64,000 bases of DNA from Nitratireductor luteus (GCF_026162365.1 NZ_JAOANW010000002.1:310001-374000), one strand, 5' to 3'; counted from the stretch's first letter, positions 29,711-38,772 are shown. Notes: generated by a model from the letters alone, not told the origin. A program made the numbers and translations.

Positions 29711-30580
29711 ATGAACGAAGATCCTTCCCGTAAACGTCTCGGCCGTGGCTTGGCAGCGCTGATCGGCGAAATGGACAAGCCATCTGCAAGCGAGGCGGAA
29801 ACGTTTCGCGCCGATCGCTTCGTTCCCATAGAATTCGTATCGCCCAATCCGCGTAACCCGCGACGAAATTTCGGCGAAGCGGATTTGGCCGATCTCACCC
29901 AGTCCATCCGCGAGCACGGCATCGTTCAGCCGGTCGTGGTGCGGCCGGCGGCTCAAGGGCGTTACGAGATTATCGCCGGCGAGCGGCGGTGGCGCGCGGC
30001 CCAGCGCGCCGGTCTGACCGAAGTTCCGGTGATCGTGCGCGATGTCGATGACAAGGCGGCGCTGGAACTGGCCATCATCGAAAATGTGCAGCGCGCCGAT
30101 CTCAATGCGCTCGAAGAAGCGCGTGGCTATCAGCAGCTTATGGATGAGCACCATTACACCCAAGCGGATCTCGGCCAAGTGATCGGCAAGAGCCGCAGTC
30201 ACGTGGCCAACACATTGCGCCTGTTGAAGCTGCCGCCTGCGGTCAGTGACCTGATCGTCGACGGCTCGCTCACCGCAGGCCACGCCCGCACGCTGGTCAG
30301 CGCAAACGATCCAGCCGCCCTGGCCAGGCGGATCGTTGAGGAGGGGCTGTCCGTGCGTCAGGCAGAAGCGCTGGCAAGCGCGCCGGACCACTCCACCCCG
30401 GCAGCCAGCAGCTCCCGGCCCAAGGAAAAGGATGCGGACACCTTGTCCCTGGAGAAGCTCCTGAGCGATAATACCGGAATGAAGGTAACGATCAACCACA
30501 AGAGCAAGGGCGGGGAACTGAAAATCGCCTATCGGTCGCTCGAGCAGCTCGATGAGCTTTGCCGGCTTCTCCAGCGCTAG
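29711..30580 (+). CDS. parB: Chromosome-partitioning protein ParB
   Basis: CTP-dependent DNA clamp that loads at parS and spreads on neighbouring DNA. The 289-residue product has the N-terminal ParA-interacting segment (KRLGRGLAALIG), the CTP-binding boxes with GERRW at residues 90-94 and ENVQR at 124-128, a helix-turn-helix (YTQADLGQVIGKSRSHVANTLRLL) that reads parS, and a C-terminal dimer domain. Seven parS-like sites lie within 24 kb upstream on this window, consistent with its role. Confidence 0.96.
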   Translation: MNEDPSRKRLGRGLAALIGEMDKPSASEAETFRADRFVPIEFVSPNPRNPRRNFGEADLADLTQSIREHGIVQPVVVRPAAQGRYEIIAGERRWRAAQRAGLTEVPVIVRDVDDKAALELAIIENVQRADLNALEEARGYQQLMDEHHYTQADLGQVIGKSRSHVANTLRLLKLPPAVSDLIVDGSLTAGHARTLVSANDPAALARRIVEEGLSVRQAEALASAPDHSTPAASSSRPKEKDADTLSLEKLLSDNTGMKVTINHKSKGGELKIAYRSLEQLDELCRLLQR

Positions 30581-30682
30581 GCCACGGCTCCCCATTGGGA
30601 CGCGCAGATGGCGCATTATAGCGATTTTCGGCACATGCTCAAAATAAGTGAGCCGGCTATTAATGCCCACACGGGCCGTCTT

Positions 30683-31750
30683 TCATTTCAAACTTGATGC
30701 CGGCCATTGTCGGCGGCCTGCGCGGGCGCTTTCTATGGCCAGAGCCAGCAGCGCCTGGCGGCTAGCGGCATCCGCGCCGGCCGGGTGCTGTCTGGTGCGC
30801 AGGACCGCGCCATGCAGACGCTCCGCTGCTGCTGAAAGCCTGCCAAGATCCCAGCGCTGCAAGGCCATCTCGACGGCACGGCGGCGCGCGAAGAAGACCG
30901 GGGGGCGAGCCGCGCTGACGGCGCCAGCGGGTGTCTTTCCCTCCCGCTCGACCTGATTGCGCAGGATTTGAAGCTGATGCACCTGGCGCAACGCCGCCGA
31001 CAGAACGAGGAAAGCGGGGCTTCCCGTCGCAAGGTGCCGCGAAAACAGCGTGTCGAATTCGGCTATGCGGCCACACAGAACGGCGTCGACTGTATCGTCC
31101 GCACTGGATTTTGCAACATCGCCGACCAGTTCGCGAATATCGGCGGCCTGAACCGACTTACCGCCGGCGCAATAGAGCGCGAGCTTTTCAAGCTCCCCTC
31201 GCGTGGCCATACGATCTCCTCCGAGATTTGCCTTGAGCAACTGGCGGGCTTCGAGATCGAGGGACAGCCCGTTTGCTGAGAGCACCTCGTCGATGATCGT
31301 GTCGAGGCTACGGCCGTCATCGGCGTAGCACGGCAGGGCCATCGAACCCTCGCCGCGCTCGATTGCGCTGCGCAGGGCGGCTCCCTTCTTCAAGTCGCCG
31401 GCTTCGATGAGTATCGTGCAATCTCCGGAAGGCTCTTGAATAAGCCGGCTGATATCGCGGGCGAGCCCGGCCTGTCCTCCTGCGCCGCGCAGCCAGATCA
31501 ACCGCCGCTCAGCGAACATCGGCACGGTCTGCACCTCATCGAGCAGCCGCCCAGGCTGCTGCTCAGCTTCGCCGGCGTCCAGCTTGATGACTGTGAAGGG
31601 ATCGTCGAGTGGCAGGCCGCTCGCAATGGCAAAGCGCCGTGCCCTCTCCGAGACCAGTCCGCGATCGGGTCCGTAGATCAGCACGATCCAGAAAATTGGA
31701 TCGGGCCTTGAGAGCCAACCGTCGACTTCATGTGCTTTCTTTTGTGCCAT
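30683..31750 (-). CDS. holA: DNA polymerase III delta subunit
   Basis: Clamp-loader subunit that opens the beta ring. The 355-residue product has the AAA+-like delta fold without a functional P-loop (IVLIYGPDRGLVSERARRFA), the SDLVEQR-type middle (VGDVAKSSADDTVDAVLCGR) and the C-terminal collar domain. It is convergent with parB, as in other Rhizobiales. Upstream of its start I do not see the lptE and leuS genes that often precede it in related genomes; a Trm112-like gene follows instead. Confidence 0.92.
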   Translation of the reverse strand: MAQKKAHEVDGWLSRPDPIFWIVLIYGPDRGLVSERARRFAIASGLPLDDPFTVIKLDAGEAEQQPGRLLDEVQTVPMFAERRLIWLRGAGGQAGLARDISRLIQEPSGDCTILIEAGDLKKGAALRSAIERGEGSMALPCYADDGRSLDTIIDEVLSANGLSLDLEARQLLKANLGGDRMATRGELEKLALYCAGGKSVQAADIRELVGDVAKSSADDTVDAVLCGRIAEFDTLFSRHLATGSPAFLVLSAALRQVHQLQILRNQVEREGKTPAGAVSAARPPVFFARRRAVEMALQRWDLGRLSAAAERLHGAVLRTRQHPAGADAASRQALLALAIESARAGRRQWPASSLK

Positions 31751-31920
31751 GTGACCACATTATGCATCGATCCGGCGGTTGGAAAGCCGCCGGGAGCGGC
31801 ATGCGTCGATTCGGACGCATAAAGATGAGCAATCTTCTTGTCGGTCGGCGTTTGCGCGGACGTCAGGTGAGTTCACCTGACTGCAAAAATGCTATCGAAG
31901 GGGTAGACGGGATCGGATTT

Positions 31921-32133
31921 TCAGGCGGGTCGGCCGGGGATGTCGTCGGAGAGCGGTCGCGCCTCCGAAGGCAGCATGACCGGAATGCCGTCGCGCACTG
32001 GGTAAGCAAGGCCGGCGGCGCGCGAAACCAGCTCGCTTCGCTCCCGATCCCACTTCAGTGGCGCCTTGCTGATGGGGCAGATCAACAGTTCCAGCATCTT
32101 CACGTCGACATTGTCGTCCTGATTCCGTCTCAT
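31921..32133 (-). CDS. Trm112-like protein (UPF0434)
   Basis: A 70-residue protein whose core [40 protein letters not shown] is the UPF0434/Trm112-like fold. Eukaryotic Trm112 activates several methyltransferases; a bacterial role is not settled. Only one of the usual zinc cysteines is present, as in many alphaproteobacterial members. The ATG at 32133 has a GGGGGGCG stretch just upstream; longer in-frame starts run through the space before the LON gene. It is probably co-transcribed with the LON-domain gene 108 bases upstream. Confidence 0.87.
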   Translation of the reverse strand: MRRNQDDNVDVKMLELLICPISKAPLKWDRERSELVSRAAGLAYPVRDGIPVMLPSEARPLSDDIPGRPA

Positions 32134-32241
32134 CGGCGCCCCCCCAAAGTGAATCGCCCGCGATGCTCGGGAAGTGAGCAAGCGCAGGCAGATGCCGGTA
32201 AAGGAACGGGAGTTTCCCTGCATCCACCAGGCACACCGACA

Positions 32242-32925
32242 CTACTGCAAATTCCGGCCATTGTCGCCAGCATGCCGGGCGGTCACCATTTCCGTCAGCG
32301 CGACGAGCGTTTCCGCGCGCGCCTTCACATCCGGGGCCTCGAGCAGTGCCTGTTTTTCAGCAGGGCCGTAAGGCGCCATCATGGACAAAGCGTTGACGAG
32401 CGGGCCATTCTCCGCCCTGCTTACGCTTTGCCAGTCCGCTTCGAGGTCGTGGGCGGCAAGATAGGCGCGGAGTGCATCGATCAGGCCCTTGCGGTCGATG
32501 GCTTCGGCGGTGGTGTCCTTTCGCAGATCCCGGGCGAAGGGTTCGATGCGGCAGAGCCGGAACGGCCGGTCCGTCGCTATCTCCTCGACGCAGGTGAACC
32601 GGCAGATGCCCTGAAGCGAAACGAGATACCGGCCATCTCCCGTTTCCGAAAGCGAAACCAGCCGTCCCAGGCAGCCTACGGTGCAGAGCGGGGGCTCGCC
32701 CGCGCGCGCCGCGACCATTTTACCGGGTCGTTCAAGGCTGGGCTGGATCATTCCGATCAATCGCTGATCGGCAAGAGCGTGATCGGTCATGGCGACATAG
32801 CGGGGTTCGAAGATGTTTAACGGGAGCCGTCCACCCGGCAAGAGCAAAGCGCCGGCGAGAGGGAATACCGGCACCACCTGCGGCAGATCGGCGGTATCGG
32901 AATATTCGGCATTTCCCGCCTTCAA
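32242..32925 (-). CDS. LON substrate-binding-domain protein
   Basis: A 227-residue protein consisting of the N-terminal (substrate-recognition) domain of Lon protease without the ATPase or protease parts: PQVVPVFPLAGALLLPGGRLPLNIFEPRYVAM, TVGCLGRLVSLSETGDGRYLV and GICRFTCVEE. The role is unknown. The start is TTG at 32925, supported by GGAGGT six bases upstream and the family N-terminus; an earlier start at 32961 has no such support. It lies between the CnoX-like gene and the Trm112-like gene on the same strand, a conserved rhizobial trio. Confidence 0.88.
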   Translation of the reverse strand: MKAGNAEYSDTADLPQVVPVFPLAGALLLPGGRLPLNIFEPRYVAMTDHALADQRLIGMIQPSLERPGKMVAARAGEPPLCTVGCLGRLVSLSETGDGRYLVSLQGICRFTCVEEIATDRPFRLCRIEPFARDLRKDTTAEAIDRKGLIDALRAYLAAHDLEADWQSVSRAENGPLVNALSMMAPYGPAEKQALLEAPDVKARAETLVALTEMVTARHAGDNGRNLQ

Positions 32926-33082
32926 ACGTTTACCTCCATCGAGCCAACATTCGTGCCGCACGGCGCGAGCCTCGTCAGGCAGTCTGTTGTCGTTTGCTCC
33001 ATATCACCTGCAAATATGTGGCGCAGGTCTTAAAACTCAATGCGCAGCTACTTTTCTGAGCTTTTCGCAGCGGGGGAGGCGC

Positions 33083-34078
33083 TCAGGAGAAAAGCAGGGA
33101 TGAAAGACGTCTGCGCGCCGACAGCGTTGCGGGATCGGCAGGTCCCCAGGCGTCGAAGAGCTCGAGCAGTTTTGCTCTCGCGCCGTCATCGTTCCAGCTG
33201 CGATCGGTGCGTATGATGTGCAGAAGACGTTCGGCAGCCTCCTCGCGCCGTCCCCGTGCATTGGCGATCAGGGCCAGATCGAACCGCGCCTGATGATCGG
33301 CGGGGTTGGCTTCGAGACGGGCCGCCAGTGCCTCCGGGTCGCCCAGGGCCGCCACCTGTTCGGCGAGAGCCATGCGCGCACGAATCGCTGCGACCGCCGA
33401 CGCATCGCTCTTTGCCGCAGGCACGCGGTCGAGCAGCGCTGCCGCCTTATCGGTCTGCCCGGCGTCGAAAAGCAGCCCGGCAAGCCCGGCCAATGCATCG
33501 ACCTGTTCAGGTTCTTCCTGGAGGATGGCGGAGTATATATGGGCGCCCGTCTGGCTGTCGCCTTCGCTTATTGCTGCCTTCGCCGCCTCCAGAGCTTCGC
33601 CTATCCGGTCGCCCCCGTCGCCGCCCAGCTTGTCTATGAATTGCTTGATCTGGCTTTCAGGGACGGCACCCATGAATCCGTCCACAGGCTGACCATCCTT
33701 GAAGGCGATGACGGCGGGGATCGACTGGATACCAAGCTGCCCGGCAATAGCAGGGTGTTCGTCTATGTTCATTTTCACCAGCCGTACCTTGCCGCCGGCC
33801 TGCCTCACCGCTTGTTCCAAAAGGGGTGTAAGCTGCTTGCAGGGCCCGCACCACGGCGCCCAGAAATCGACCAATACGGGCTGGCGCCGCGATTCCTGAA
33901 TGACATCCGCACTGAAGGAGGCCGTGGACGTTTCTTTGATCAACTCGCCGGCCGTGGTATTGCCGTCCAAATTCAGCACGGATGGCTGCGCCTGCGACTT
34001 GTTATGTTCAGGCGTACCGAAGTCGACGCTGGCCGTCGTCATACCGGCAGCCTTATAAGGATTGTCGCGCGTGCTCAT
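33083..34078 (-). CDS. cnoX: Thioredoxin-TPR chaperedoxin, CnoX (YbbN)-like
   Basis: A 331-residue protein with a thioredoxin domain (about residues 50-155, active site WCGPC with C77 and C80, ESIPAVIAFKDGQPVDGF) followed by a TPR-like helical region (about 165-325). This is the architecture of CnoX/YbbN, a redox-linked holdase that hands clients to GroEL and DnaK. The retained CXXC, as in Caulobacter-type proteins and unlike E. coli (SXXC), suggests real thiol reductase activity. The first of two nearby starts is listed. It heads the minus-strand set with the LON and Trm112-like genes. Confidence 0.9.
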   Translation of the reverse strand: MSTRDNPYKAAGMTTASVDFGTPEHNKSQAQPSVLNLDGNTTAGELIKETSTASFSADVIQESRRQPVLVDFWAPWCGPCKQLTPLLEQAVRQAGGKVRLVKMNIDEHPAIAGQLGIQSIPAVIAFKDGQPVDGFMGAVPESQIKQFIDKLGGDGGDRIGEALEAAKAAISEGDSQTGAHIYSAILQEEPEQVDALAGLAGLLFDAGQTDKAAALLDRVPAAKSDASAVAAIRARMALAEQVAALGDPEALAARLEANPADHQARFDLALIANARGRREEAAERLLHIIRTDRSWNDDGARAKLLELFDAWGPADPATLSARRRLSSLLFS

Positions 34079-34150
34079 TTGGACCCCCGTGTTGCGCCGG
34101 CCGAAGCCGAAATTCCGATCAGTATAAGATGTCTGTGCCAGATGTGGCCA

Positions 34151-34654
34151 TCAAATCGAGACTTTCAAGACGAGCGGCTCATGCCCGGTGGCCTCAAGAA
34201 AACGAAAGAGATCGTCCTTGCCGATCGATGTCGTCGCCGCATTGTGCAGCGGATGGCCATTGATGATTTGCTCTTCCGTCAGCGGTTCGTCGAGGACGAA
34301 CGTGACTTTCCGATCCAGATCGTTGACCAGGCCGAAAAGGGTTACCGATCCCGGTGTCACGCCGAGCAATTCCATCAGCGCATCTTCCTTGCCGAACGAG
34401 ACCCGTCCCGAGGCGCCTATCGTGTGATGTATCGTCTTCAGGTCGACGACGGCGCGTTCCTCGACGGTCACCAGGAAATAGCGCCCCTTCTTGTCCTTCA
34501 GGAAGAGGTTCTTGGTGTGGGCGCCCGGAATGCTGCCTCGCAGGGATTGGGATTCGTCGACCGTAAAGAGCGGCGGATGCTCTCTGGTTGCTGTGTCGAT
34601 GCCGAGCTCGCGCAAGAATGTGAATAACTCGTCCGCCGTCTTTGCCATATCCAT
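34151..34654 (-). CDS. YbaK/ProX-type aminoacyl-tRNA deacylase (PrdX-like)
   Basis: A 167-residue editing-domain protein that probably hydrolyses mischarged aminoacyl-tRNA such as Ala-tRNA(Pro). Family markers are HPPLFTVDES, GAHTKNLFLKDKKGRYFLVTV with the conserved lysine, and the GVTPGSVTLFGLVND turn. The ATG at 34654 has GAGG five bases upstream, better than the ATG two codons later. It is in the same direction as the CnoX gene, 72 bases away. The exact tRNA substrate is inferred from the family. Confidence 0.87.
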   Translation of the reverse strand: MDMAKTADELFTFLRELGIDTATREHPPLFTVDESQSLRGSIPGAHTKNLFLKDKKGRYFLVTVEERAVVDLKTIHHTIGASGRVSFGKEDALMELLGVTPGSVTLFGLVNDLDRKVTFVLDEPLTEEQIINGHPLHNAATTSIGKDDLFRFLEATGHEPLVLKVSI

Positions 34655-34840
34655 CCCGTCCTCACGGATTTCCCGATGGCTTTCGTTTATGTGGAGGCGT
34701 TACCGGTTGCAAGATGCTCCTATGCGCGCTGAGAAGGGGCGCTGGCGAAATGCGTCCAATACACCGAACATGCGAATTCCCTGTTGCAATCGCCGTCCAG
34801 TTCAGCCATATAGGCGCCGCTTGCGGCTTTCGCCGCGCGA

Positions 34841-34915
34841 GCGGGTGTAGCTCAGGGGTAGAGCACAACCTTGCCAAGGTTGGGGTCGAGGGTTCGAATC
34901 CCTTCGCCCGCTCCA
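34841..34915 (+). tRNA. tRNA-Gly(GCC)
   Basis: Full cloverleaf: acceptor GCGGGTG / CGCCCGC, D arm GCTC / GAGC, anticodon stem CAACC / GGTTG with loop TTGCCAA (anticodon GCC), T arm GAGGG / CCCTT with loop TTCGAAT, and an encoded CCA end. Confidence 0.97.
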
Positions 34916-34941
34916 AAATTTCTTATTTTTGAATTGCTTAG

Positions 34942-34964
34942 GGCTCGGGTATCCGGGCCTTTTT
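34942..34964 (+). terminator. Terminator after tRNA-Gly
   Basis: GGCTCGG (34942-34948) and CCGGGCC (34953-34959) form a 7-bp stem with one G-U pair and a 4-nt loop, directly followed by TTTTT. Confidence 0.8.
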
Positions 34965-35151
34965 GCTGTTTGGAGGCGGGGGGCGCGGCGGGATCGTCGC
35001 AGTTGGGGTTGCTCCCGCATCTCACAACAAGTCTCGCCCCTCGCGACAATTTGAAATCCGCGCACTTTGCGTTCCGATGAGACGCGGATATGATCTTATT
35101 GGCCGGATTGGCGCCGTTCGTTGCCATCGAACCCCGGCCAGGGAGGCTTTC

Positions 35152-35391
35152 ATGTTGCGAATTCTATTGCTTGCCGTCGCGCTTTTCGCGTTTCCGGCTT
35201 CCGCTTTGGCTAATATGTGCCCGTCCGTCATGGCCGAGATCGATGCCGCCTTGGAAACGGCGAACCTTAGCGATGATGAGAGAGCTCAGGTGATGGAGCT
35301 TCGCGCCCGTGGCGAGGCTGAGCATCTGGCCGGTGACCATGACGCGTCGCTGGCAACGCTCGACGAAGCCAAGGCCCTGCTCGAAATGTAA
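35152..35391 (+). CDS. Small exported protein of unknown function
   Basis: A 79-residue product with a signal peptide (MLRILLLAVALFAFPASALA, likely cut before NMC) and a mature part of about 59 residues: one cysteine, then two amphipathic helices (VMAEIDAALETANLSDDERAQVMELRARGEAEHLAG and ATLDEAKALLEM). I recall similar short proteins in other Rhizobiales but no function. GGGAGG sits just before the ATG, and a strong terminator follows, so it is a single-gene transcript. Confidence 0.82.
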   Translation: MLRILLLAVALFAFPASALANMCPSVMAEIDAALETANLSDDERAQVMELRARGEAEHLAGDHDASLATLDEAKALLEM

Positions 35392-35417
35392 TCGGACTCA
35401 AAGGAACTTTTGACAAG

Positions 35418-35451
35418 TCGGGCCGGTTCGCGCGCCGGCCCGATTTCTTTT
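35418..35451 (+). terminator. Intrinsic terminator after the small exported protein
   Basis: TCGGGCCGG (35418-35426) and CCGGCCCGA (35435-35443) form a perfect 9-bp stem with an 8-nt loop, followed by TTTCTTTT. Confidence 0.88.
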
Positions 35452-35573
35452 GATCTCTGATCATGGTGAGTATCCCTCTGCGAAGCGGTGCTACAACGCT
35501 GCGCGTTTTTTGGATGCTTGAAGGATGCTGTAACGGTCTTTCCATTTGTACGACCTTGGGCCAGGGTGTGTTC

Positions 35574-36995
35574 ATGCGCCTGAAGCTCCCCCGCATCGCT
35601 GGATACGCCATCGCCTGCTTTGCCCTCCTGGCAGGCACCGTTGCCGCTTTTGCCCATGCTTCGGAGCGGGGGCATGTGCTGCTTCTGCCTACAAGCTATT
35701 ACCTGATGGGCGGCGCGATGGCGGTCGTGTTCAGCTTCGTCGTTCTGGCCTTCATGCCGCCGGGCGCCTTGTTGCAAGCAGGCGCCTGGCGGTTGCGGCT
35801 TTGCCGCTACCGGCCCTTCGGAAAGTTCGCCGCCAGCACATTCTCCTTCGCCGCATTTGCCTTCCTGCTCCATGTGGGCTGGGCCGGCAGCCGCGATCCG
35901 CTGGCTAATCTGCTGCCCTTGACCGTTTGGACCGTGCTCTGGCTCTGCCTGACGCTTGCCCAGGGCATTTTCGGGTTCTGGTGGCCGTGGCTGAACCCTT
36001 GGTACGGACCGTGGCGTATCTGGACCGCAGTGACTGGCCAAACGGCCCGCGAAGATAACCCCTTTCTAATTCTGCCGAATCGGGTGGGAAGATGGCCAGC
36101 CTTTGCCATTCTCTTCGCCTTCGCATGGTTCGAGCTAGTCTCGCTCGCGCCCGACGATCCCGGCAATCTCGCCGGGGTCGTCGTGGCCTATTGGCTTTTC
36201 ACCTTCGCCTGCATCGTCCTCTTCGGTTACGGGACATGGATGGCGAGAGGCGAGTTCTTCTCTGTCTTCTTCCGTCTGGTCTCCCATCTTGCAGTTTTCG
36301 CTGTTCGCGCCGGATACCTCTGGCTGGTTCTGCCGGGAGCGAAGCTGCGGCACGCGCCGGTCCTGCCGGCAAGCGGGGTCGCCTTCGTGCTCCTGGCGCT
36401 GGCTTATATTTCCTTCGACGGGCTGATGCGCACCTTCGCCTGGCTCCAGATCATCGGCGTCAATCCGCTTGAATTTCCAGGCCGCTCCGCAGTCATACTC
36501 CAGAACACGCTTGGGCTTGCCGGAATGGTGACTCTTTTCGCGGTGCTTTTTCTCGCGGCGATCCTGGCGGGCGAAAAGCTGGCCGGTGGAAAGGGAACCG
36601 CGCGCGCAGCTGGCGCTCTCGTGTGGTCGTTCGTGCCCATCGCGCTCGCCTACCACTTTTCCCACTATCTCGTCGTCATGCTGGTGAATGGACAATATGC
36701 TCTGGCCGCAGCTTCGGACCCGCTGGCGCGCGGTTGGAACCTTTTCGGCACGGCCGATATGCCCATCCGCGCCGGCCTGACGCTGGGCGCCGATGCCGCC
36801 TGGGCCATCTGGAATGCGCAGGCGGCGGCGATCGTCGGTGGCCATGTGCTGGCCATCATCCTCGCGCACGCCACTGCCTACGGGCTTTACGGCAGCGCGC
36901 GGCGCGCGGCGTTGAGCCAGATCCCGATGGCCGTCCTGATGATATTCTACACGGTTTTCGGCCTGTGGTTGCTGTCCACCCCGACCGCGGGCTGA
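35574..36995 (+). CDS. Polytopic membrane protein with His-rich segment, function unknown
   Basis: A 473-residue protein with a signal-like first segment (LPRIAGYAIACFALLAGTVAAFAHA) and roughly ten further hydrophobic segments spread to the end. Notable motifs are FGFWWPWLNPWYGPW near residues 140-155 and IALAYHFSHYLVVMLVNGQY near the middle-to-end, with two histidines that could bind metal or heme. It reminds me of the membrane proteins labelled fenitrothion hydrolase in Actinobacteria and Burkholderia, but this is a weak recollection. ATG at 35574 is preferred over 35463 because it starts the signal-like segment and follows AGGG. It lies 150 bases before the importer operon, and may or may not be linked to it. 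Confidence 0.7.
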   Translation: MRLKLPRIAGYAIACFALLAGTVAAFAHASERGHVLLLPTSYYLMGGAMAVVFSFVVLAFMPPGALLQAGAWRLRLCRYRPFGKFAASTFSFAAFAFLLHVGWAGSRDPLANLLPLTVWTVLWLCLTLAQGIFGFWWPWLNPWYGPWRIWTAVTGQTAREDNPFLILPNRVGRWPAFAILFAFAWFELVSLAPDDPGNLAGVVVAYWLFTFACIVLFGYGTWMARGEFFSVFFRLVSHLAVFAVRAGYLWLVLPGAKLRHAPVLPASGVAFVLLALAYISFDGLMRTFAWLQIIGVNPLEFPGRSAVILQNTLGLAGMVTLFAVLFLAAILAGEKLAGGKGTARAAGALVWSFVPIALAYHFSHYLVVMLVNGQYALAAASDPLARGWNLFGTADMPIRAGLTLGADAAWAIWNAQAAAIVGGHVLAIILAHATAYGLYGSARRAALSQIPMAVLMIFYTVFGLWLLSTPTAG

Positions 36996-37054
36996 CATGC
37001 CCTCGCATAACGCTGCGTCATGTTGTATTGCCAATGGCCGGGATTGGTGATTTA

Positions 37055-37070
37055 GTTTGTACACAAGTGA
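37055..37070 (+). promoter_or_regulatory. Operator-like motif B upstream of the ABC importer
   Basis: GTTTGTACACAAGTGA lies 76-91 bases before the substrate-binding-protein start. It contains the inverted repeat TTGT..ACAA and matches motif A (49310-49325) at 13 of 16 positions, differing only by transitions. The likely ligand is the cluster MarR protein. Confidence 0.6.
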
Positions 37071-37145
37071 TTTTTGTGGCGAGAGAGGGCACAAAAAAAG
37101 CGCCCCACCGCCCGGTTGGACTGTCTTGAACAGAGGGGAACCGGC

Positions 37146-38450
37146 ATGACTGAAAATCGCAAATCCACCATTCTCACGCCGCACGGCCTGACGCGCCGAA
37201 GTGCGCTCAAGGGCCTTGGCGTCGCCGCCGGCCTCATGGCCGCGCCGGGCTTCGTCCGCTATGGGCAAGCCCAAACCTCCGAACCCATCAGGATCGGATT
37301 TCAGTGCCATCGCACTGGCATCGGCGCCGCCTACGGCCGCTGGTACGAGCGCACCACGACAGCCGCCGCCAAGCTGATAAACGAAGCCGGCGGCATCAAC
37401 GGCCGTCCGCTTGAAATCATCATCGAGGACGATGGCACCGATCCCAAGCGCGGCGCCGAAGTGGTCGAGAAATTCGCTAACCAGCACAAGGTCGACCTGG
37501 TATACGGCACGCTGTTCAGCCACGTGGTCGTCGGCTCCGCGCCGGCCGCGGGCGAGCTGAAGATGCCCTACTATGTGGTCAGCGAGGGCTATCACGTCGC
37601 TTCCGGCAAGATGAACCGCTACTGCGTGCAGCCGGGCATCACCGACGTGAAGGCGCAGGTGCGCTCGGTCGCGCCCTGGATCGCCAACAATCTCGGGAAG
37701 AAGATCACGCTGGTCTATCCCGACTACGCGTTCGGTCATGATCACCGCGATTTCTTCGAGCCAGCCATCCAGGCCCAGGGCGGACAGGTGGTCGCCAAGG
37801 TGCCGATACCGCCGACGGAGACGTCGTTCACCCGCTACCTGCCGCAGATCCCTTCCGACACCGATGTGATTTACCACGTCATGGTCGGTCCCGCCGTCCT
37901 CACCTTCGTCAAGGAACTCGGCGAGTTTTTCGGCAATTCCGGTCCGCAACTTTTCGGCTTCATCGATTCCCTTGAAGCCGTCGACATCAACAGCCCCGGC
38001 CTGGAGTTTCTGGACGGAAGCCATTTCTGGGAAGGCATGCCGCGCTACGCCCAGCCTGACGAGCCTGAGTATGTGTCTTTCTACCGCGATACGGTCGGCA
38101 TTGATGAGAACGGCGCCAGTGTCGGCGATCCGACGGATGTCTCCACCGCCGCCCATATGTTCGGCTGCTGGGAAACGTTGCACATCATCAAGACCGCGAT
38201 GGAAGCCTCCGGCTATGCCGGCCCCGGAGACCGCACCAAGCTGATCGAGGCGACCGAAGCCATGACCGACATGGAAGCGGGCCGCGAACACCCACAGGGC
38301 AAGAAGCGCTTCAACGGCAAGATCCACCAGGTGTTTGGCGAACAGAATATCTCCAGGGTCGAGGATGGCAGGCTCAATGTCGTGCATCGCACCTCGATCG
38401 AAGACGGCCACTACGAGCCGGAAGCCGACTATACGACGATGTTGTTCTGA
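37146..38450 (+). CDS. ABC importer substrate-binding protein, branched-chain amino acid/amide type
   Basis: Periplasmic binding protein of 434 residues. The N-terminus has a Tat-like RRSALKG (residues 17-23) followed by a hydrophobic stretch and a likely cleavage after GQAQ near residue 43. The mature part is a type I periplasmic-binding fold of the LivJ/urea/short-chain amide group (IRIGFQCHRTGIGAAYGRWYERTTTAAAKL and LVYPDYAFGHDHRDFF). The ligand cannot be read from sequence; the neighbouring genes suggest a nicotinate-like or other cyclic acid. GAGGGGA precedes the ATG. An operator-like motif lies upstream, and a 9-bp hairpin separates it from the permease genes. Confidence 0.88.
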   Translation: MTENRKSTILTPHGLTRRSALKGLGVAAGLMAAPGFVRYGQAQTSEPIRIGFQCHRTGIGAAYGRWYERTTTAAAKLINEAGGINGRPLEIIIEDDGTDPKRGAEVVEKFANQHKVDLVYGTLFSHVVVGSAPAAGELKMPYYVVSEGYHVASGKMNRYCVQPGITDVKAQVRSVAPWIANNLGKKITLVYPDYAFGHDHRDFFEPAIQAQGGQVVAKVPIPPTETSFTRYLPQIPSDTDVIYHVMVGPAVLTFVKELGEFFGNSGPQLFGFIDSLEAVDINSPGLEFLDGSHFWEGMPRYAQPDEPEYVSFYRDTVGIDENGASVGDPTDVSTAAHMFGCWETLHIIKTAMEASGYAGPGDRTKLIEATEAMTDMEAGREHPQGKKRFNGKIHQVFGEQNISRVEDGRLNVVHRTSIEDGHYEPEADYTTMLF

Positions 38451-38772
38451 TCCGGCACCGGGCGCTCAAGTGCTCGTACCAGCGCCATCACCGCCGAGGA
38501 AACTCGTGGGTGCGTTTTGGAGGGCGCGAGGTGCCTAGCAGATCATCATCCCGGAAGGCGAAGCACTTCCGGGACCCATTGGAAGCTGAACGTAGATCAG
38601 GGTCGGGTCCCCGTCCCTGCCGCGCACCAGCACCCAGCGGCCCTTCTACAGAGACCGGCCGCTCCTTTCAATTGGTCTCGGCCCTCCTTGCAGTCGGCCG
38701 GGATGACGCCCGCTGTATCGAGTACTGACCTCACAATCTGTCCCGTTGCTTCCAGGAGTTTGCCGCTAACCC
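38451..38772 (+). other. 322-base gap with a hairpin between binding protein and permease genes
   Basis: No gene is seen here. TCCCGGAAG (38549-38557) and CTTCCGGGA (38566-38574) form a perfect 9-bp stem with an 8-nt loop and no T run. Such hairpins after a binding-protein gene commonly stabilise its mRNA or reduce read-through, so that more binding protein than permease is made. No copy of the operator-like motif was found in the gap. Confidence 0.6.

Noticed and set aside
35542-35556. TTTGTACGACCTTGG near the membrane-protein gene as a third copy of the operator
   Set aside because: Only the first six to seven bases match; the ACRARTGA half is absent.
36135-38411. 758-residue open frame on the minus strand opposite the membrane gene and the binding protein
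   Set aside because: Spans two well-supported plus-strand genes and their gap, and shows no motif.
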